Made by a program: the position numbers and the translations under genes | Assembly (NCBI RefSeq): GCF_005863245.1 | Contig: NZ_VBUT01000001.1 | Location: forward strand, 659,582-723,581 | Direction of reading: 5' to 3' | DNA from: Nocardia cyriacigeorgica | GTDB lineage: Bacteria; Actinomycetota; Actinomycetes; Mycobacteriales; Mycobacteriaceae | Length of the DNA: 64,000 bases | Notes under the pieces: generated by a model | Database searches by the model: none | Told to the model about the DNA's origin: nothing | The model's input: only the letters and a program-made list of their open reading frames with translations | In this document: positions 1 through 8,940 of the stretch, piece by piece | Numbering within the stretch: position 1 is the first letter of the stretch | How the letters are laid out: the number at the start of each line of letters is the position of its first letter

Positions 1-697
1 AGGACAGATAGGCCACCAGTCGCGCGACATGATCGGGCGAGAGCGGATCGACCGCACCCTCGGGCGCGTCCTTGAACACAGCCTCGGTCATCGCGGTCCT
101 GGCCCGCGGGCAGATCGCGTTGGCCCGCACGCCGAAGCGCGAGAGCGCGCGCGACGCCGACAACGTCAGCGCGGTGATGCCCGCCTTGGCCGCGCCGTAG
201 TTCGCCTGCCCTTCCGGACCGAGCAGACCGGCCTCGGAGGAGGTGTTGACAATGCGGCCGTACACCGGCGCGCCCGCTTCTTTGGACTTGCCGCGCCAGT
301 ACGCGCCCGCGTTGCGGCAGAGCAGGAAATGGCCGCGCAGATGAACGGCGATCACCGCGTCCCAGTCCTCGTCGGACATATTGAACAGCATCCGGTCGCG
401 GGTGATGCCCGCGTTGTTGACCACGATGTCGAGCCCGCCGAAGGCCTCGGTGGCGGTGCGGATCAGTTCGTCGGCGGTGGACCGCTCGGCGACGCTGCCC
501 GCGACGAACTCCGCTTTCGCACCCAGTGCGCGAATCTCGGCCATGGTCTGGGCCACGGCCTCGGAATCGGCCAGGTCGTTGACGACGACCGAGGCGCCGG
601 CGCCCGCGAGTGCCAGCGCCTCGGCGCGACCGAGGCCGGCACCCGCCCCGGTCACGATCGCAACACGTCCGGCAAGGCTCACATCGTTATCGTTCAC
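1..697 (-). CDS. hsd4A: Hsd4A-type short-chain dehydrogenase (3' end outside window)
   Basis: Classical SDR, orthologous in sequence and position to Rv3502c, a 17-beta-hydroxysteroid/3-hydroxyacyl-CoA dehydrogenase acting in sterol side-chain beta-oxidation. About 232 codons are present and the C-terminus is cut off by the window edge. Visible are the cofactor motif TGAGAGLG (residues 16-23), NNAG (near 94-97), the catalytic serine in NTSS, and Y167-x3-K171. The start is taken as GTG at 697; an in-frame GTG at 682 is an alternative. It lies 43 bp downstream of fdxD on the same strand and has its own exact KstR box (709-722) in the gap, so it can be transcribed independently of fdxD. Confidence 0.9.
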   Translation of the reverse strand, partial: MNDNDVSLAGRVAIVTGAGAGLGRAEALALAGAGASVVVNDLADSEAVAQTMAEIRALGAKAEFVAGSVAERSTADELIRTATEAFGGLDIVVNNAGITRDRMLFNMSDEDWDAVIAVHLRGHFLLCRNAGAYWRGKSKEAGAPVYGRIVNTSSEAGLLGPEGQANYGAAKAGITALTLSASRALSRFGVRANAICPRARTAMTEAVFKDAPEGAVDPLSPDHVARLVAYLS

Positions 698-708
698 CGG
701 GCCGACTT

Positions 709-722
709 TAGAACGTGTTCCA
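709..722. promoter_or_regulatory. KstR operator, hsd4A promoter
   Basis: TAGAACGTGTTCCA matches TnnAACnnGTTnnA exactly. It lies between the fdxD stop and the hsd4A GTG start, 11 bp upstream of the latter. Confidence 0.85.
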
Positions 723-740
723 GTTCACGGCAAGAGCCGA

Positions 741-929
741 TTACAACAATTTCAGCGCCGCTTTCGGGCATTGCGCTACCGCGTCCTCCACCTCGGCGAG
801 GCGATCGGCGGGCACTTCACCCTCGGCAATGTGCAGCACGTCTTCGTCATCGAGTTCGAAGACGTCGGGGGCGATTCCGACACAGATTCCGTTCGCTTCG
901 CACTGGTCGAGATCAACAACGACCTTCAT
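741..929 (-). CDS. fdxD: Ferredoxin FdxD
   Basis: Small ferredoxin of 62 residues (Rv3503c type). Cluster ligands visible are C10 and C16 (CEANGIC) and C54 followed by proline (CPKAAL). This three-cysteine pattern is that of the [3Fe-4S] or non-canonical [4Fe-4S] ferredoxins that pass electrons to actinobacterial P450s. Start ATG at 929 gives a normal family length; a longer frame reaching 1013 adds an unrelated N-terminus. It lies between hsd4A (same strand) and divergent fadE26, as in M. tuberculosis, with an exact KstR box at 1017-1030. A likely partner is CYP125 (14693-15964), but the redox partner is inferred and not shown by the sequence. Confidence 0.9.
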   Translation of the reverse strand: MKVVVDLDQCEANGICVGIAPDVFELDDEDVLHIAEGEVPADRLAEVEDAVAQCPKAALKLL

Positions 930-1016
930 CAGAACTCCTTCACCGCGGCTGTCGCCGAAGAGTAACAAGCCGATGCCGCCGCGCGGGCGGACATCGAGTG
1001 GATCCACTATCAATAC

Positions 1017-1030
1017 TGGAACATGTTTCA
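1017..1030. promoter_or_regulatory. KstR operator between fdxD and fadE26
   Basis: TGGAACATGTTTCA matches TnnAACnnGTTnnA exactly and is centred in the divergent fdxD/fadE26 intergenic region (930-1108), so it can serve both promoters. Confidence 0.85.
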
Positions 1031-1108
1031 GTCGATATGCAATGATCGAAACGCCGGTTTCCTATCCGGGTGTCCCTATTCGATGAATGAAGGCCCGAGG
1101 TAACGCCC

Positions 1109-2302
1109 ATGCGCATCGCCTACACGCCGCAGCAGCAACAGCTACGAGCGGAGCTGCGCGACTACTTCGCCACGCTGATCACCCCCGAACGCCGCGCCGC
1201 GCTCAGCGCGCAGACCGGCGAATACGGGCAGGGCAACGTCTACCGCGAGGTCGTGCGGGAGATGGGCCGCGACGGCTGGCTGGCGCTGGGCTGGCCCACG
1301 GAGTTCGGCGGCCAGGACCGGCCGATGCTGGACCAGCTGATCTTCACCGACGAGGCGGCCATCGCGGGCGCGCCGGTGCCGTTCCTGACCATCAACTCCG
1401 TCGCGCCGACCATCATGCATTACGGCAGCGAGGAACAGAAGAAATTCTTCCTGCCCAAGATCGCGGCCGGTGAGCTGCACTTCTCCATCGGCTACTCCGA
1501 GCCGGGCGCGGGCACCGACCTGGCCTCGCTGCGCACCACCGCGGTGCGCGACGGCGACGAATACGTCATCAACGGGCAGAAGATGTGGACCAGCCTCATC
1601 GCCTACGCCGACTACGTCTGGCTGGCCTGCCGCACCGATCCGACGGCCAAGAAGCACAAGGGCATCAGCATGCTCATCGTGCCGACCGACGCCGAGGGCT
1701 TCTCCTGGACGCCGGTGCACACCATGGCCGGACCCGACACCAGCGCCACCTACTACCAGGACGTGCGGGTACCGGTGACCGCCCTGGTTGGCAAGGAGAA
1801 CGGTGGCTGGCCGCTGGTCACCAACCAGCTCAACCACGAGCGGGTCGCGCTCACGTCTTCCGCGCCGCTGGCGCTGGCGCTGCGCCAGACCGTCGAGTGG
1901 GCGCGCGAGACCAAATCCTCGGACGGTTCGCGGGTGATCGACCGCGAATGGGTGCGGTTGAACCTGGCCAAGGTGCACGCCAAGGTCGAATACCTGAAGC
2001 TGCTGAACTGGGAGATCGCCAGCCGCGCCGACGCGGGCGGTGACGCCGCACCGCGGCCGTGGGACGCCTCGGCCTGCAAGGTGTACGGCACCGAATTGGC
2101 CACCGAGGCCTACCGGCTGCTGATGGAGGTGCTCGGACCGCAGGCCTACCTGCGCCAGGACTCCCCCGGTTCGGTGCTGCGCGGACGGCTGGAGCGGATG
2201 CACCGGGCCGCGCTGATCCTGACCTTCGGCGGCGGCACCAACGAGGTCCAGCGCGACATCATCGCCATGACCGCGCTGAAGCAGCCCGCCGCCGCCCGCT
2301 GA
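1109..2302 (+). CDS. fadE26: Steroid acyl-CoA dehydrogenase FadE26 (ChsE4)
   Basis: 397-residue acyl-CoA dehydrogenase, orthologue of Rv3504/ChsE4. With FadE27/ChsE5 it forms an alpha2-beta2 heterotetramer that dehydrogenates 3-oxo-cholest-4-en-26-oyl-CoA in the first side-chain cycle (known for the family). Visible are the FAD/substrate segments YSEPGAGTDLAS and NGQKMWTS and the C-terminal FGGGTNEVQRDIIA motif typical of ACADs. The ATG is preceded by GAGG at 8 bp. It is followed 28 bp later by fadE27, its obligate partner, in the order conserved in Mycobacterium. Confidence 0.92.
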   Translation: MRIAYTPQQQQLRAELRDYFATLITPERRAALSAQTGEYGQGNVYREVVREMGRDGWLALGWPTEFGGQDRPMLDQLIFTDEAAIAGAPVPFLTINSVAPTIMHYGSEEQKKFFLPKIAAGELHFSIGYSEPGAGTDLASLRTTAVRDGDEYVINGQKMWTSLIAYADYVWLACRTDPTAKKHKGISMLIVPTDAEGFSWTPVHTMAGPDTSATYYQDVRVPVTALVGKENGGWPLVTNQLNHERVALTSSAPLALALRQTVEWARETKSSDGSRVIDREWVRLNLAKVHAKVEYLKLLNWEIASRADAGGDAAPRPWDASACKVYGTELATEAYRLLMEVLGPQAYLRQDSPGSVLRGRLERMHRAALILTFGGGTNEVQRDIIAMTALKQPAAAR

Positions 2303-2330
2303 GACCGGATTTCGAAAGCAGGAACTCACC

Positions 2331-3437
2331 ATGGATTTCACCCCTACCGAGGCACAGGGCGATCTGGCCCGGCTGACCGGCGAGGTGTGCGCCAAGCTGG
2401 TCACCGACGACCGGCTGCGCGAACTCGACACCGCGGAGGTGCGCTTCGACGAACCGCTGTGGCAGTCGCTGGCCGAGACCGGTGTGCTCGCCGCCGCCCT
2501 GCCGGAGGCCGTGGGCGGCAATGACTTCGGCGTGCTCGAACAAACCTCGATCCTGCGCGAACTCGGCCGGTACGTGGCGGCCGTGCCGTATCTGTCCTCG
2601 ATCGTGCTCGGGGCGGGTGCGCTGGCGCGGTACGGCTCTTCCGAGCAGCGCGAGCTCGCCCGGCAGGCCGGGGCCGGCGAGCTGATCCTCACCGCCGCGC
2701 TGACCGAGGAACACAACTGGGACACCGCGACCCCGGACACCACCGCCACCGAAGCCGCCGACGGCTGGCGGGTCACCGGCGCCAAGACCACCGTCCCGGT
2801 CGCCGACCGCGCGCACCGGATCCTGGTGCCCGCCACCGTGTCCGGGCAGACCGCGGTGTTCCTGGTCGATCCGTCGCACTCGTCGGTGCAGGTGAGCGCT
2901 CAGCAGGTGGTCGACCGCAGCGCGGAGTACCTGGTGGAGTTCACCGAGTCCCCTGCCGAACTGCTCGGCACCCTGGACACCGGCGCCGAGATCGTGGACT
3001 GGCTGCTGCTGCGCGCCTGGCTCGGGCTCAGCGCCCAGCAGCTCGGCACCCTCGAACGAGCCCTGGAACTGGTGGCCGAGTACGCCCGCGAACGCGAGCA
3101 GTTCGGCAAGGCCATCGGCAGCTTCCAGGCCGTGGCCCAGCGCCTGGCCGACGCCTACATCGACGTCGGCGGCCTGCGCCTGACCGTCACCCAGGCCGCC
3201 TGGCAGCTCTCCGAGGACCTGCCCGCGGGCCCCGCCGTGCACACCGCCAAGTTCTGGGCCGCCGAAGCCGGCCACCGCGTCGCCCACACCGTCGTCCACG
3301 TGCACGGCGGCGTCGGCATCGACCGCGACCACATCGTGCAGAATTACTTCACCGCCGCGAAGCACAACGAATTCGCCCTCGGCCCAGCCCCCGACCACCT
3401 GCTCCCCATCGCCGAGCACCTGGCCGACTCGGCCTGA
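2331..3437 (+). CDS. fadE27: Steroid acyl-CoA dehydrogenase FadE27 (ChsE5)
   Basis: 368-residue partner subunit of the FadE26-FadE27 acyl-CoA dehydrogenase (Rv3505/ChsE5 orthologue). This subunit type has a shortened, degenerate ACAD sequence; visible landmarks are ATEAADGWRVTGAKTTV, the region around REREQFGKAIGSFQAVAQ and the late VHVHGGVGIDRDH motif. The start ATG follows AGGA at normal spacing. The gene ends before a strong hairpin (3454-3486), so the fadE26-fadE27 transcript probably has only two genes here; fadD17, which follows in M. tuberculosis, is absent at this position. Confidence 0.92.
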   Translation: MDFTPTEAQGDLARLTGEVCAKLVTDDRLRELDTAEVRFDEPLWQSLAETGVLAAALPEAVGGNDFGVLEQTSILRELGRYVAAVPYLSSIVLGAGALARYGSSEQRELARQAGAGELILTAALTEEHNWDTATPDTTATEAADGWRVTGAKTTVPVADRAHRILVPATVSGQTAVFLVDPSHSSVQVSAQQVVDRSAEYLVEFTESPAELLGTLDTGAEIVDWLLLRAWLGLSAQQLGTLERALELVAEYAREREQFGKAIGSFQAVAQRLADAYIDVGGLRLTVTQAAWQLSEDLPAGPAVHTAKFWAAEAGHRVAHTVVHVHGGVGIDRDHIVQNYFTAAKHNEFALGPAPDHLLPIAEHLADSA

Positions 3438-3453
3438 GCCACCCCGAAACGAC

Positions 3454-3486
3454 ATCGGCCCGCCGGACATCATCCGGCGGGCCGAT
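3454..3486. terminator. Hairpin terminator after fadE27
   Basis: Perfect 14-bp stem (ATCGGCCCGCCGGA and its complement) with a 5-nt loop, in the convergent space between fadE27 and the fadD19 transcript. There is no U-tract, as is usual in this group. Confidence 0.75.
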
Positions 3487-3503
3487 CTCGTGCGCTCTAC
3501 TGC

Positions 3504-3653
3504 TCACCTCAGGCGGTCGTTCAGTTCCTGACCGACGCTGAAGACATACGTTGCCGCCTCGTCGAACAGCCGCTCCCGCTCGGTGATGGCTGCCGCCGCG
3601 TCCTCGTCGTCGAATGGCAAGGGGCGCACCGCCGAATTGCGATGCGCCCTCAC
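3504..3653 (-). CDS. Possible small hypothetical protein downstream of fadD19
   Basis: A 49-codon frame from GTG 3653, starting 17 bp after the fadD19 stop and ending near the terminator hairpin. The predicted peptide is acidic to neutral (contains PFDDEDAAAAITERERLFDE) and has no domain I recognise. It occupies the only space between fadD19 and the convergent fadE27 terminator. It may be a real 3'-end gene of the fadD19 transcript or an untranslated tail; nothing beyond frame and plausible composition supports it. Confidence 0.25.
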   Translation of the reverse strand: MRAHRNSAVRPLPFDDEDAAAAITERERLFDEAATYVFSVGQELNDRLR

Positions 3654-3670
3654 CGTCAGTCGTCGAGAAA

Positions 3671-5320
3671 CTATTTGCTGCTCGCCTCGGCGTGCTCGTC
3701 GGCGGGGCGGGCTTCGGTCTGCGCCTTGGCCCAGCGGTAGTCGGGCTTGCCGGCGGGGGAACGCTTGATCTCGTCGACGAACCAGAGGCTGCGCGGCATC
3801 TTGTAGGACGAGACCTCCTTGGTCAGGACCGGGCGCAGCTCCTCCAGGGTGGGGCGCTTGTCGCCGCGACACTGGATTACGGCGGCGACCCGCTGGCCCC
3901 AGCGCTCGTCCGGCACACCGACGACGAGGGCGTCGAAGATCTCTGGATGGGTCTTGAGGGCGCCCTCGACCTCCTCCGGGTAGATCTTCTCGCCGCCGCT
4001 GTTGATGCTCACCGAACCACGGCCGAGCATGGTGACGGTGCCGTCCTCCTCGACGCGGGCGTAGTCACCCGGAATCGAGTAGCGGACCCCGTTGAACTCC
4101 TTGAACGTCGCGGCCGTCTTGACCGGGTCGTTGTAGTAGCCGAGCGGGATATGGCCCTTGCGGGCGAGCATGCCGACCTTGCCCGAACCCGGCTCGACCG
4201 GGTTGCCGTCCTCGTCGAGCACCTCGGTGGAGGCATCGATCTTCACCCGGGGGCCGCCGGTGTGCGTCGCCCCCTTGGCCGCGATGGCCAAACCGCCGAA
4301 CCCGGTCTCCGAGGAGCCGATCGAGTCGGTGATGACGGTGGTCGGCAACAGTTCCAGGTACTGGTCCTTGAGCGTCGGCGAGAACAGCGCGGCGCTGCTG
4401 GCCATCGCCCACAGATTCGAATGCTTGTACGGCTCACCGGTTTCCGGGTTGCCCTCGCGCAGCGCGTCCAGCATCGGACGCGCCATCGCGTCGCCGGTAA
4501 TAAAGATCATGTTCACGCCGTGCCGGTCGATCGCCTGCCACACGCTGTGCCCGCTGAACTCCGGCAGCATGACGGTCTTGCCGCCGTCGAACAGGCCGTG
4601 GAAGGTGGCGGCCTGCGAGCCCCCGTGGATCATCGGCGGGATCGGGTAGCGCACCATCGCGGCACCGGCGGCGCCGTTCTTGGCCTGGGTCCATTCGTCT
4701 TCGATCTTCTCGCCGGTGCCGAAGTTGGTGCCGCCGCCGAGCACCCGCCACCAGTCTTCCTGGCGCCACATCACGCCCTTGGGCATGCCGGTGGTCCCGC
4801 CGGTGTAGAGCATGAAGATGTCGTCGGGGGAACGTTCACCGAAGTCGCGCGCGCCCGAGCTACCGGCGAGGGCGGCCTCGTATTCGACCGAATCCGCCGC
4901 GAGCGGCACCTGTCCGGCGGTATCGTCGTCGACCACGATCACGGTCTTCAACTTCGGCACATTCGGCCGCACGGCGGTCACCTTGTCGGTGTAGCGACGC
5001 TCGTGGATCAACGCCACCATGTCCGAATCATCGAAGATATATTGCAACTCGTTCTCGACGTAACGGAAGTTCACGTTGACCATCACCGCGCGCGCCTTGA
5101 ACACCGCGACCATCGACTCGACGGCCTCGATCGTGTTGCGCGAGTAGATGCCCACCTTGTCACCCGGCTGGACACCCTGTTCTCGCAGGTAATGGGCTAG
5201 CTTGTTGGTCCGCTCCTCCAACTGCGCATAGGTGACCTCGCGAACGTCGTCGACCAGTGCGACGCGATCGGGCATGAGGTCGATGGTGTGCTCGATGAGG
5301 TCCGCTATGTTGTAGCTCAC
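3671..5320 (-). CDS. fadD19: Steroid C26-oyl-CoA ligase FadD19
   Basis: ATP-dependent acyl-CoA synthetase of the ANL superfamily, orthologue of Rv3515c, which activates the C5 (and C24-branched) sterol side-chain acid with CoA. Visible are the P-loop YTGGTTGMPKG, a central ETGFGG segment and a C-terminal domain ending in KRSPAGKPDYRWAK with the expected late lysine. The start is GTG at 5320 (MSYNIADLIEHT), giving 549 residues, the usual length; upstream codons would run into the operator. It is divergent from echA19 with a shared KstR-type box (5332-5345) 11 bp from the start codon. Confidence 0.93.
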   Translation of the reverse strand: MSYNIADLIEHTIDLMPDRVALVDDVREVTYAQLEERTNKLAHYLREQGVQPGDKVGIYSRNTIEAVESMVAVFKARAVMVNVNFRYVENELQYIFDDSDMVALIHERRYTDKVTAVRPNVPKLKTVIVVDDDTAGQVPLAADSVEYEAALAGSSGARDFGERSPDDIFMLYTGGTTGMPKGVMWRQEDWWRVLGGGTNFGTGEKIEDEWTQAKNGAAGAAMVRYPIPPMIHGGSQAATFHGLFDGGKTVMLPEFSGHSVWQAIDRHGVNMIFITGDAMARPMLDALREGNPETGEPYKHSNLWAMASSAALFSPTLKDQYLELLPTTVITDSIGSSETGFGGLAIAAKGATHTGGPRVKIDASTEVLDEDGNPVEPGSGKVGMLARKGHIPLGYYNDPVKTAATFKEFNGVRYSIPGDYARVEEDGTVTMLGRGSVSINSGGEKIYPEEVEGALKTHPEIFDALVVGVPDERWGQRVAAVIQCRGDKRPTLEELRPVLTKEVSSYKMPRSLWFVDEIKRSPAGKPDYRWAKAQTEARPADEHAEASSK

Positions 5321-5331
5321 AGACCTAAAAA

Positions 5332-5345
5332 TAGAACGTGTTACT
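5332..5345. promoter_or_regulatory. KstR-type operator between fadD19 and echA19
   Basis: TAGAACGTGTTACT matches TnnAACnnGTTnnA at all but the last position. It is the only such box in the fadD19/echA19 divergent region. Confidence 0.75.
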
Positions 5346-5400
5346 GTTCCTGACAAGGGTGCCTTTTCACACCACGTCCTCGAGCCAGGAGATTTCCGCG

Positions 5401-6183
5401 ATGCCGCACTGCCTCGTCGAGAAGCGCGACCACGTTCTCATCGTCACCATGAATCGCCCGGAAGCGAAGAACGCCCTCTCGGGCGAGATGATGGCGATCA
5501 TGCGCGACGCCTGGGATCAGGTCGACAACGATCCCGATATCCGGGTCGCGATCCTCACCGGCGCGGGCGGCGCGTTCTGCGCGGGCGCGGATCTGAAGGC
5601 GATGACCTCCCAGCATCCCGGCGATTCGTTCTCCGGCGGCGGCTGGGACCTGTCGAAGATCGAAGCACTGCTCAAGGGCCGCAGGCTCACCAAGCCGCTG
5701 ATCGCCGCGGTCGAGGGCCCGGCCATCGCGGGCGGCACCGAGATCTTGCAGGGCACCGACATCCGGGTGGCCGGTGAGAGCGCGAAATTCGGTGTGTCCG
5801 AGGCGCGTTGGGGGCTGTTCCCGCTGGGCGGCTCGGCCGTGCGGCTGGTGCGCCAGATTCCCTACACCGTCGCCGCCGACATCCTGCTCACCGGACGCCA
5901 CGTCACCGCGGCCGAGGCCAAGGAGATCGGCCTGATCGGACACGTGGTGCCGGACGGGACCGCGCTCGACAAGGCGCTGGAACTGGCGGGGCTGATCGCC
6001 GCCAACGGCCCGCTGGCGGTGCAGGCGATCCTGAAGACCATCCGCGACACCGAGGCCATGCCGGAGAACGACGCCTTCAAGATCGATGCCGAACTCGGCA
6101 TGGCGGTGTTCAAGTCGGCCGACGCCAAGGAGGGGCCGAAGGCCTTCGCCGAGAAGCGTAAGCCCACGTTCTCCGGCAAGTAG
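5401..6183 (+). CDS. echA19: Enoyl-CoA hydratase EchA19
   Basis: Crotonase-fold hydratase of 260 residues, orthologue of Rv3516, which hydrates the steroid side-chain enoyl-CoA formed by FadE26/27. Both catalytic glutamates of the family are visible, E114 in [11 protein letters not shown] and E134 in FGVSEARWG, and the oxyanion-hole loop [12 protein letters not shown] lies near 54-65. Start ATG at 5401 gives [12 protein letters not shown]; codons further upstream would lie in the operator region. It is followed by a perfect 14-bp hairpin, so it is a single-gene transcript under the KstR box shared with fadD19. Confidence 0.93.
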   Translation: MPHCLVEKRDHVLIVTMNRPEAKNALSGEMMAIMRDAWDQVDNDPDIRVAILTGAGGAFCAGADLKAMTSQHPGDSFSGGGWDLSKIEALLKGRRLTKPLIAAVEGPAIAGGTEILQGTDIRVAGESAKFGVSEARWGLFPLGGSAVRLVRQIPYTVAADILLTGRHVTAAEAKEIGLIGHVVPDGTALDKALELAGLIAANGPLAVQAILKTIRDTEAMPENDAFKIDAELGMAVFKSADAKEGPKAFAEKRKPTFSGK

Positions 6184-6200
6184 CCGCTCATGAAACGACA

Positions 6201-6237
6201 GAACGTCCCCGGCGTGCTCGACGCGCCGGGGACGTTC
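6201..6237. terminator. Hairpin terminator after echA19
   Basis: Perfect 14-bp stem beginning GAACGTCCCCGGCG, 18 bp after the echA19 stop. It also lies downstream of the convergent VOC gene, so it may act in both directions. Confidence 0.75.
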
Positions 6238-6266
6238 CGCTGTCTGCGCTCAGGTGCTGTCCGTGC

Positions 6267-6686
6267 TCAGTTGGCGCCGGGGTAGTCCATCCAGAACGGC
6301 TCCCACTGGTGACCGTCGGGGTCGAGGAAGGTGCGCCCGTGCATGCCGACCTCGGCTTCCTGGGCGCGCTTGTCCTCGTTGACCTCTTCCCGGCCGCCCG
6401 CCGCCACCGCGGCGTTGGTCAGCTGGTCGACTTCCTGCGCACTGCCGAGCGAGAGCGCGTAGCCGGCAGCGGCGGTGGCCGCGGTGTCGGCGATCGGGCG
6501 CTTGGTGAAGGTGGCGAAGTACTCCCGGGTCAGCAGCATCAGGCAGATGTTGTCGTCGATCACGATGCAGGCGGCGTTCTGATCGGTGAAGTCCTGGTTG
6601 ACCTTCCAGCCGAGCGCCTCGTAGAAGCTCTTGGACCGCTCCAGGTCGGTCACGGGGAGATTGATGAAGATCATCTTGCTGCTCAT
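6267..6686 (-). CDS. VOC (glyoxalase/bleomycin-resistance fold) family protein
   Basis: 139-residue single-domain VOC protein. It opens with IFINLPVTDLERSKSFYEALG, the first beta-alpha-beta of the fold, and ends with GRTFLDPDGHQWEPFWMDY, which carries a typical late D-x-D-G-H-x-W motif. It may bind a metal through His and Glu residues of these motifs; substrate unknown. It is divergent from the ECF sigma gene at 6905 with a 218-bp gap; VOC or related small proteins are frequent neighbours of this sigma-factor type, so a regulatory link is plausible. No KstR box precedes it, so it is probably not part of sterol catabolism. Confidence 0.85.
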   Translation of the reverse strand: MSSKMIFINLPVTDLERSKSFYEALGWKVNQDFTDQNAACIVIDDNICLMLLTREYFATFTKRPIADTAATAAAGYALSLGSAQEVDQLTNAAVAAGGREEVNEDKRAQEAEVGMHGRTFLDPDGHQWEPFWMDYPGAN

Positions 6687-6904
6687 TGTCTTTTCGGCCT
6701 CTCGGTCGGTGTGTGCTTATCGCTTCACCCATAGAGACGGGGCCGGTTCCGGAAACTCATCGCGGCCGTAGAATCCAGTTCGGCGACGTCGTATCCGTCA
6801 CCTGCGGTACTGGTGCGATTCCTGTGGCTGACGTGGTCTTTCCGTCGGCAAACGATCACCGCGACATCTGTTTGTTGTCGGTGGCTTGTGCCACAGTGGC
6901 ATCC

Positions 6905-7894
6905 ATGAGCGAGATGACGGGCACCGCCACGGCGGAAGTCATGGAATCCTTCGAGGTACACCGCCGCGAGTTGTGCGCCTACGCCTACCGCATGCTCGGT
7001 TCCTCGTTCGAGGCCGAAGACGCGGTCCAAGAAACCTTCACCCGTGCCTGGAAGGCCTACGACAGCTTCGAGGGCCGGGCCAGCCTGCGATCGTGGCTGT
7101 ACCGCATCGCCACCAACGTCTGCCTGGACATGCTCGACGGTCCGCAGCGCCGGGCCCGGCCGATGGATCTGTCGGGGCCGTCGAGCCCGGAGTCGCCGCT
7201 GTCGGCGCCGCAGCCGGACTACGTGTGGGTCGAGCCGATCCCCAACGCGCTCGCCTTCGGAGCGGATCCGGCCGACCACGCCACCGCCAAGGACACGCTG
7301 CGGCTGGCCTTCGTCGCCGCCTGTCAGCACCTGCCCGCCACCCAGCGCGCCATCCTGATCATGCGCGAGGTGCTGCGCTTTTCCGCCAGCGAGACCGCCG
7401 AGGCCCTCACCATGTCGCCGGCCTCGGTGAACAGCGCTTTGCAACGCGCCCGCGCCACCATGTCCAAGGTCCAGCCCGCGGTCACCGACACCTACGACGA
7501 GACCGATGAGGATCAGCGCAGACTCGTCGACGATTTCGTCAAGGCCTTCGAGTCCTACGATATGGACACCCTCACCACGCTGCTGAAAACCGATGTGGCG
7601 CTGTCCATGCCGCCGCTCGAGTTCTGGGTGTCCGGCCCGGCCAATGTCGCGGAGTTCATGCTCGGCCACGGCGCGGCCTGCCGCGATTCGCGTCTGGTCC
7701 GGCTCGAGGGCGCCAACGGCCTGCCCGCCTTCGGCCACTACAAGCCCAGCGGCGAGCCGGGCGTGTGGGTGCCGTGGTCGATCACCGTCCTCGAACTCAC
7801 CGACGGCGAGATCTCCGGGCTCAACTTCTTCCTCGATACCGAGAAGTTGTTCCCGCTGTTCGGCCTGGAGCCGGAGCTGCGCGAAGCCGTCTGA
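6905..7894 (+). CDS. ECF sigma factor with C-terminal SnoaL-like domain (SigG/SigJ type)
   Basis: 329 residues. The N-terminal part has sigma-70 region 2 (RMLGSSFEAEDAVQETFTRA, about 29-48) and region 4 (LPATQRAILIMREVLRFSAS through SPASVNSALQRAR). An extra domain of about 120 residues at the C-terminus resembles the SnoaL/NTF2 fold (KTDVALSMPPLEFWVSGPAN). These long ECF factors lack a separate membrane anti-sigma; the fused domain is thought to control activity. Start ATG at 6905 is chosen because it begins the helical region just before region 2. It is convergent, with only 6 bp between, with the degenerate acyl-CoA synthetase. Confidence 0.88.
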   Translation: MSEMTGTATAEVMESFEVHRRELCAYAYRMLGSSFEAEDAVQETFTRAWKAYDSFEGRASLRSWLYRIATNVCLDMLDGPQRRARPMDLSGPSSPESPLSAPQPDYVWVEPIPNALAFGADPADHATAKDTLRLAFVAACQHLPATQRAILIMREVLRFSASETAEALTMSPASVNSALQRARATMSKVQPAVTDTYDETDEDQRRLVDDFVKAFESYDMDTLTTLLKTDVALSMPPLEFWVSGPANVAEFMLGHGAACRDSRLVRLEGANGLPAFGHYKPSGEPGVWVPWSITVLELTDGEISGLNFFLDTEKLFPLFGLEPELREAV

Positions 7895-7900
7895 GTCCGC

Positions 7901-8929
7901 TCAGCCGGGGATCAGATCCGAGTGGCGGTCCCGGTCGGCCGCGTCGTCCGTGAGGGCGGCGCCGGCGATCGGGCCGCCCTCGGTCGCGCTCCGGTAGTCG
8001 GTGAACACCGGGCCCCACCAGGCGGCCATCCGCTGTTCGAGTTCCGGCGAGCACGGCTCGGGTCCGTGCACGATCCGGCGCAGCGAGGACAGGTCGTAGC
8101 GGGATCGGATCGCTTCCGGCAGCGCCAGCAGCCGGTCGAACAGGGCCGGGGACAACCGGCTGTGAGTCACGCGGTGCCGTTCGATCAACCGCAGCGCCTC
8201 GGCCGCGTCCCAACCGTCCATCAGCACCACCCGGTGCCCCAATTGCACCGAGACCGTGAGGAAATCGAGTGCCTCGAACCGATACAGCGGCAGTCCCGCC
8301 AAATGCACATGGGCGCCGTGCGGCGCGAGCCCGAAGAGGCCGAAGAAACCGGCGGTGTGCGGTGCCACCACACCGTGATCGTCACCGGCGAGCGCGCTCC
8401 GAACGCCGAGGTGCGGCGCGACCGTCGACGAGTCGGAGCGCAATGCGGCCCCGGCCGTACGATCACCCGGCCGCCGGATCCCCGCCGCACCGAGCCAGGC
8501 CACCGATTTGAAGCCCTCGATCTCGCCCACTGAGAACCGCGCGGCGACAGGCAGACTCGCGGCATCGGCGGCGAGACGAGCCGACTCGGCGAACCGCCGG
8601 CCCGCCACGAACGCCTTGGTTTCGCTGTCGATGAGCATATGGGCGATGTCCGGCACCGCCAGATGCCAGTCCACCGTGACCAGGTACAGCCCGCTCTGAG
8701 CTGCCGCGAACGAGAACGCGACCGCCTCCACGCAATTCGGCAGCAGGCTCACCACGGCATCACCCGGCCGCAGCCCGAGCGCCCGTAGCCCACCGGCATA
8801 TCGATCCGCGAGACCGGCCAGTTCCCGGTAGCTCACCTCCCGCCCGGACGGTGCGATCAGCGCAATGCGCTCCGGCTGGACCGCGGCGATATTCCACAGC
8901 CCGAGAACTTCGGCCGACTCCTGCGTCAC
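7901..8929 (-). pseudogene. Degenerate, C-terminally truncated acyl-CoA synthetase
   Basis: A continuous 342-codon frame homologous to the N-terminal adenylation core of FadD-type ligases. Recognisable are the first subdomain (VSYRELAGLADRYAGGLRAL, about 32-51), FGLFGLAPHGAHVHLAGLPL and the YRSATEGG motif at 312-319. The ATP-binding P-loop TSGTTGxPK expected near 163-175 is absent (the stretch reads RSDSSTVAPHLGV), and the protein stops some 20 residues after ATEGG, so the C-terminal catalytic-lysine domain is missing. It cannot be a normal ligase. The start is GTG 8929, 11 bp below a perfect KstR palindrome. It is either a decaying gene or a repurposed binding protein; the intact frame leaves both open. 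Confidence 0.75.
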
Positions 8930-8940
8930 CCCATCGAATT

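Noticed and set aside
1142..2836. 564-codon minus-strand frame opposite fadE26/fadE27
   Set aside because: Antisense shadow of two confidently identified genes; peptide is Arg/Ser-rich without family features.
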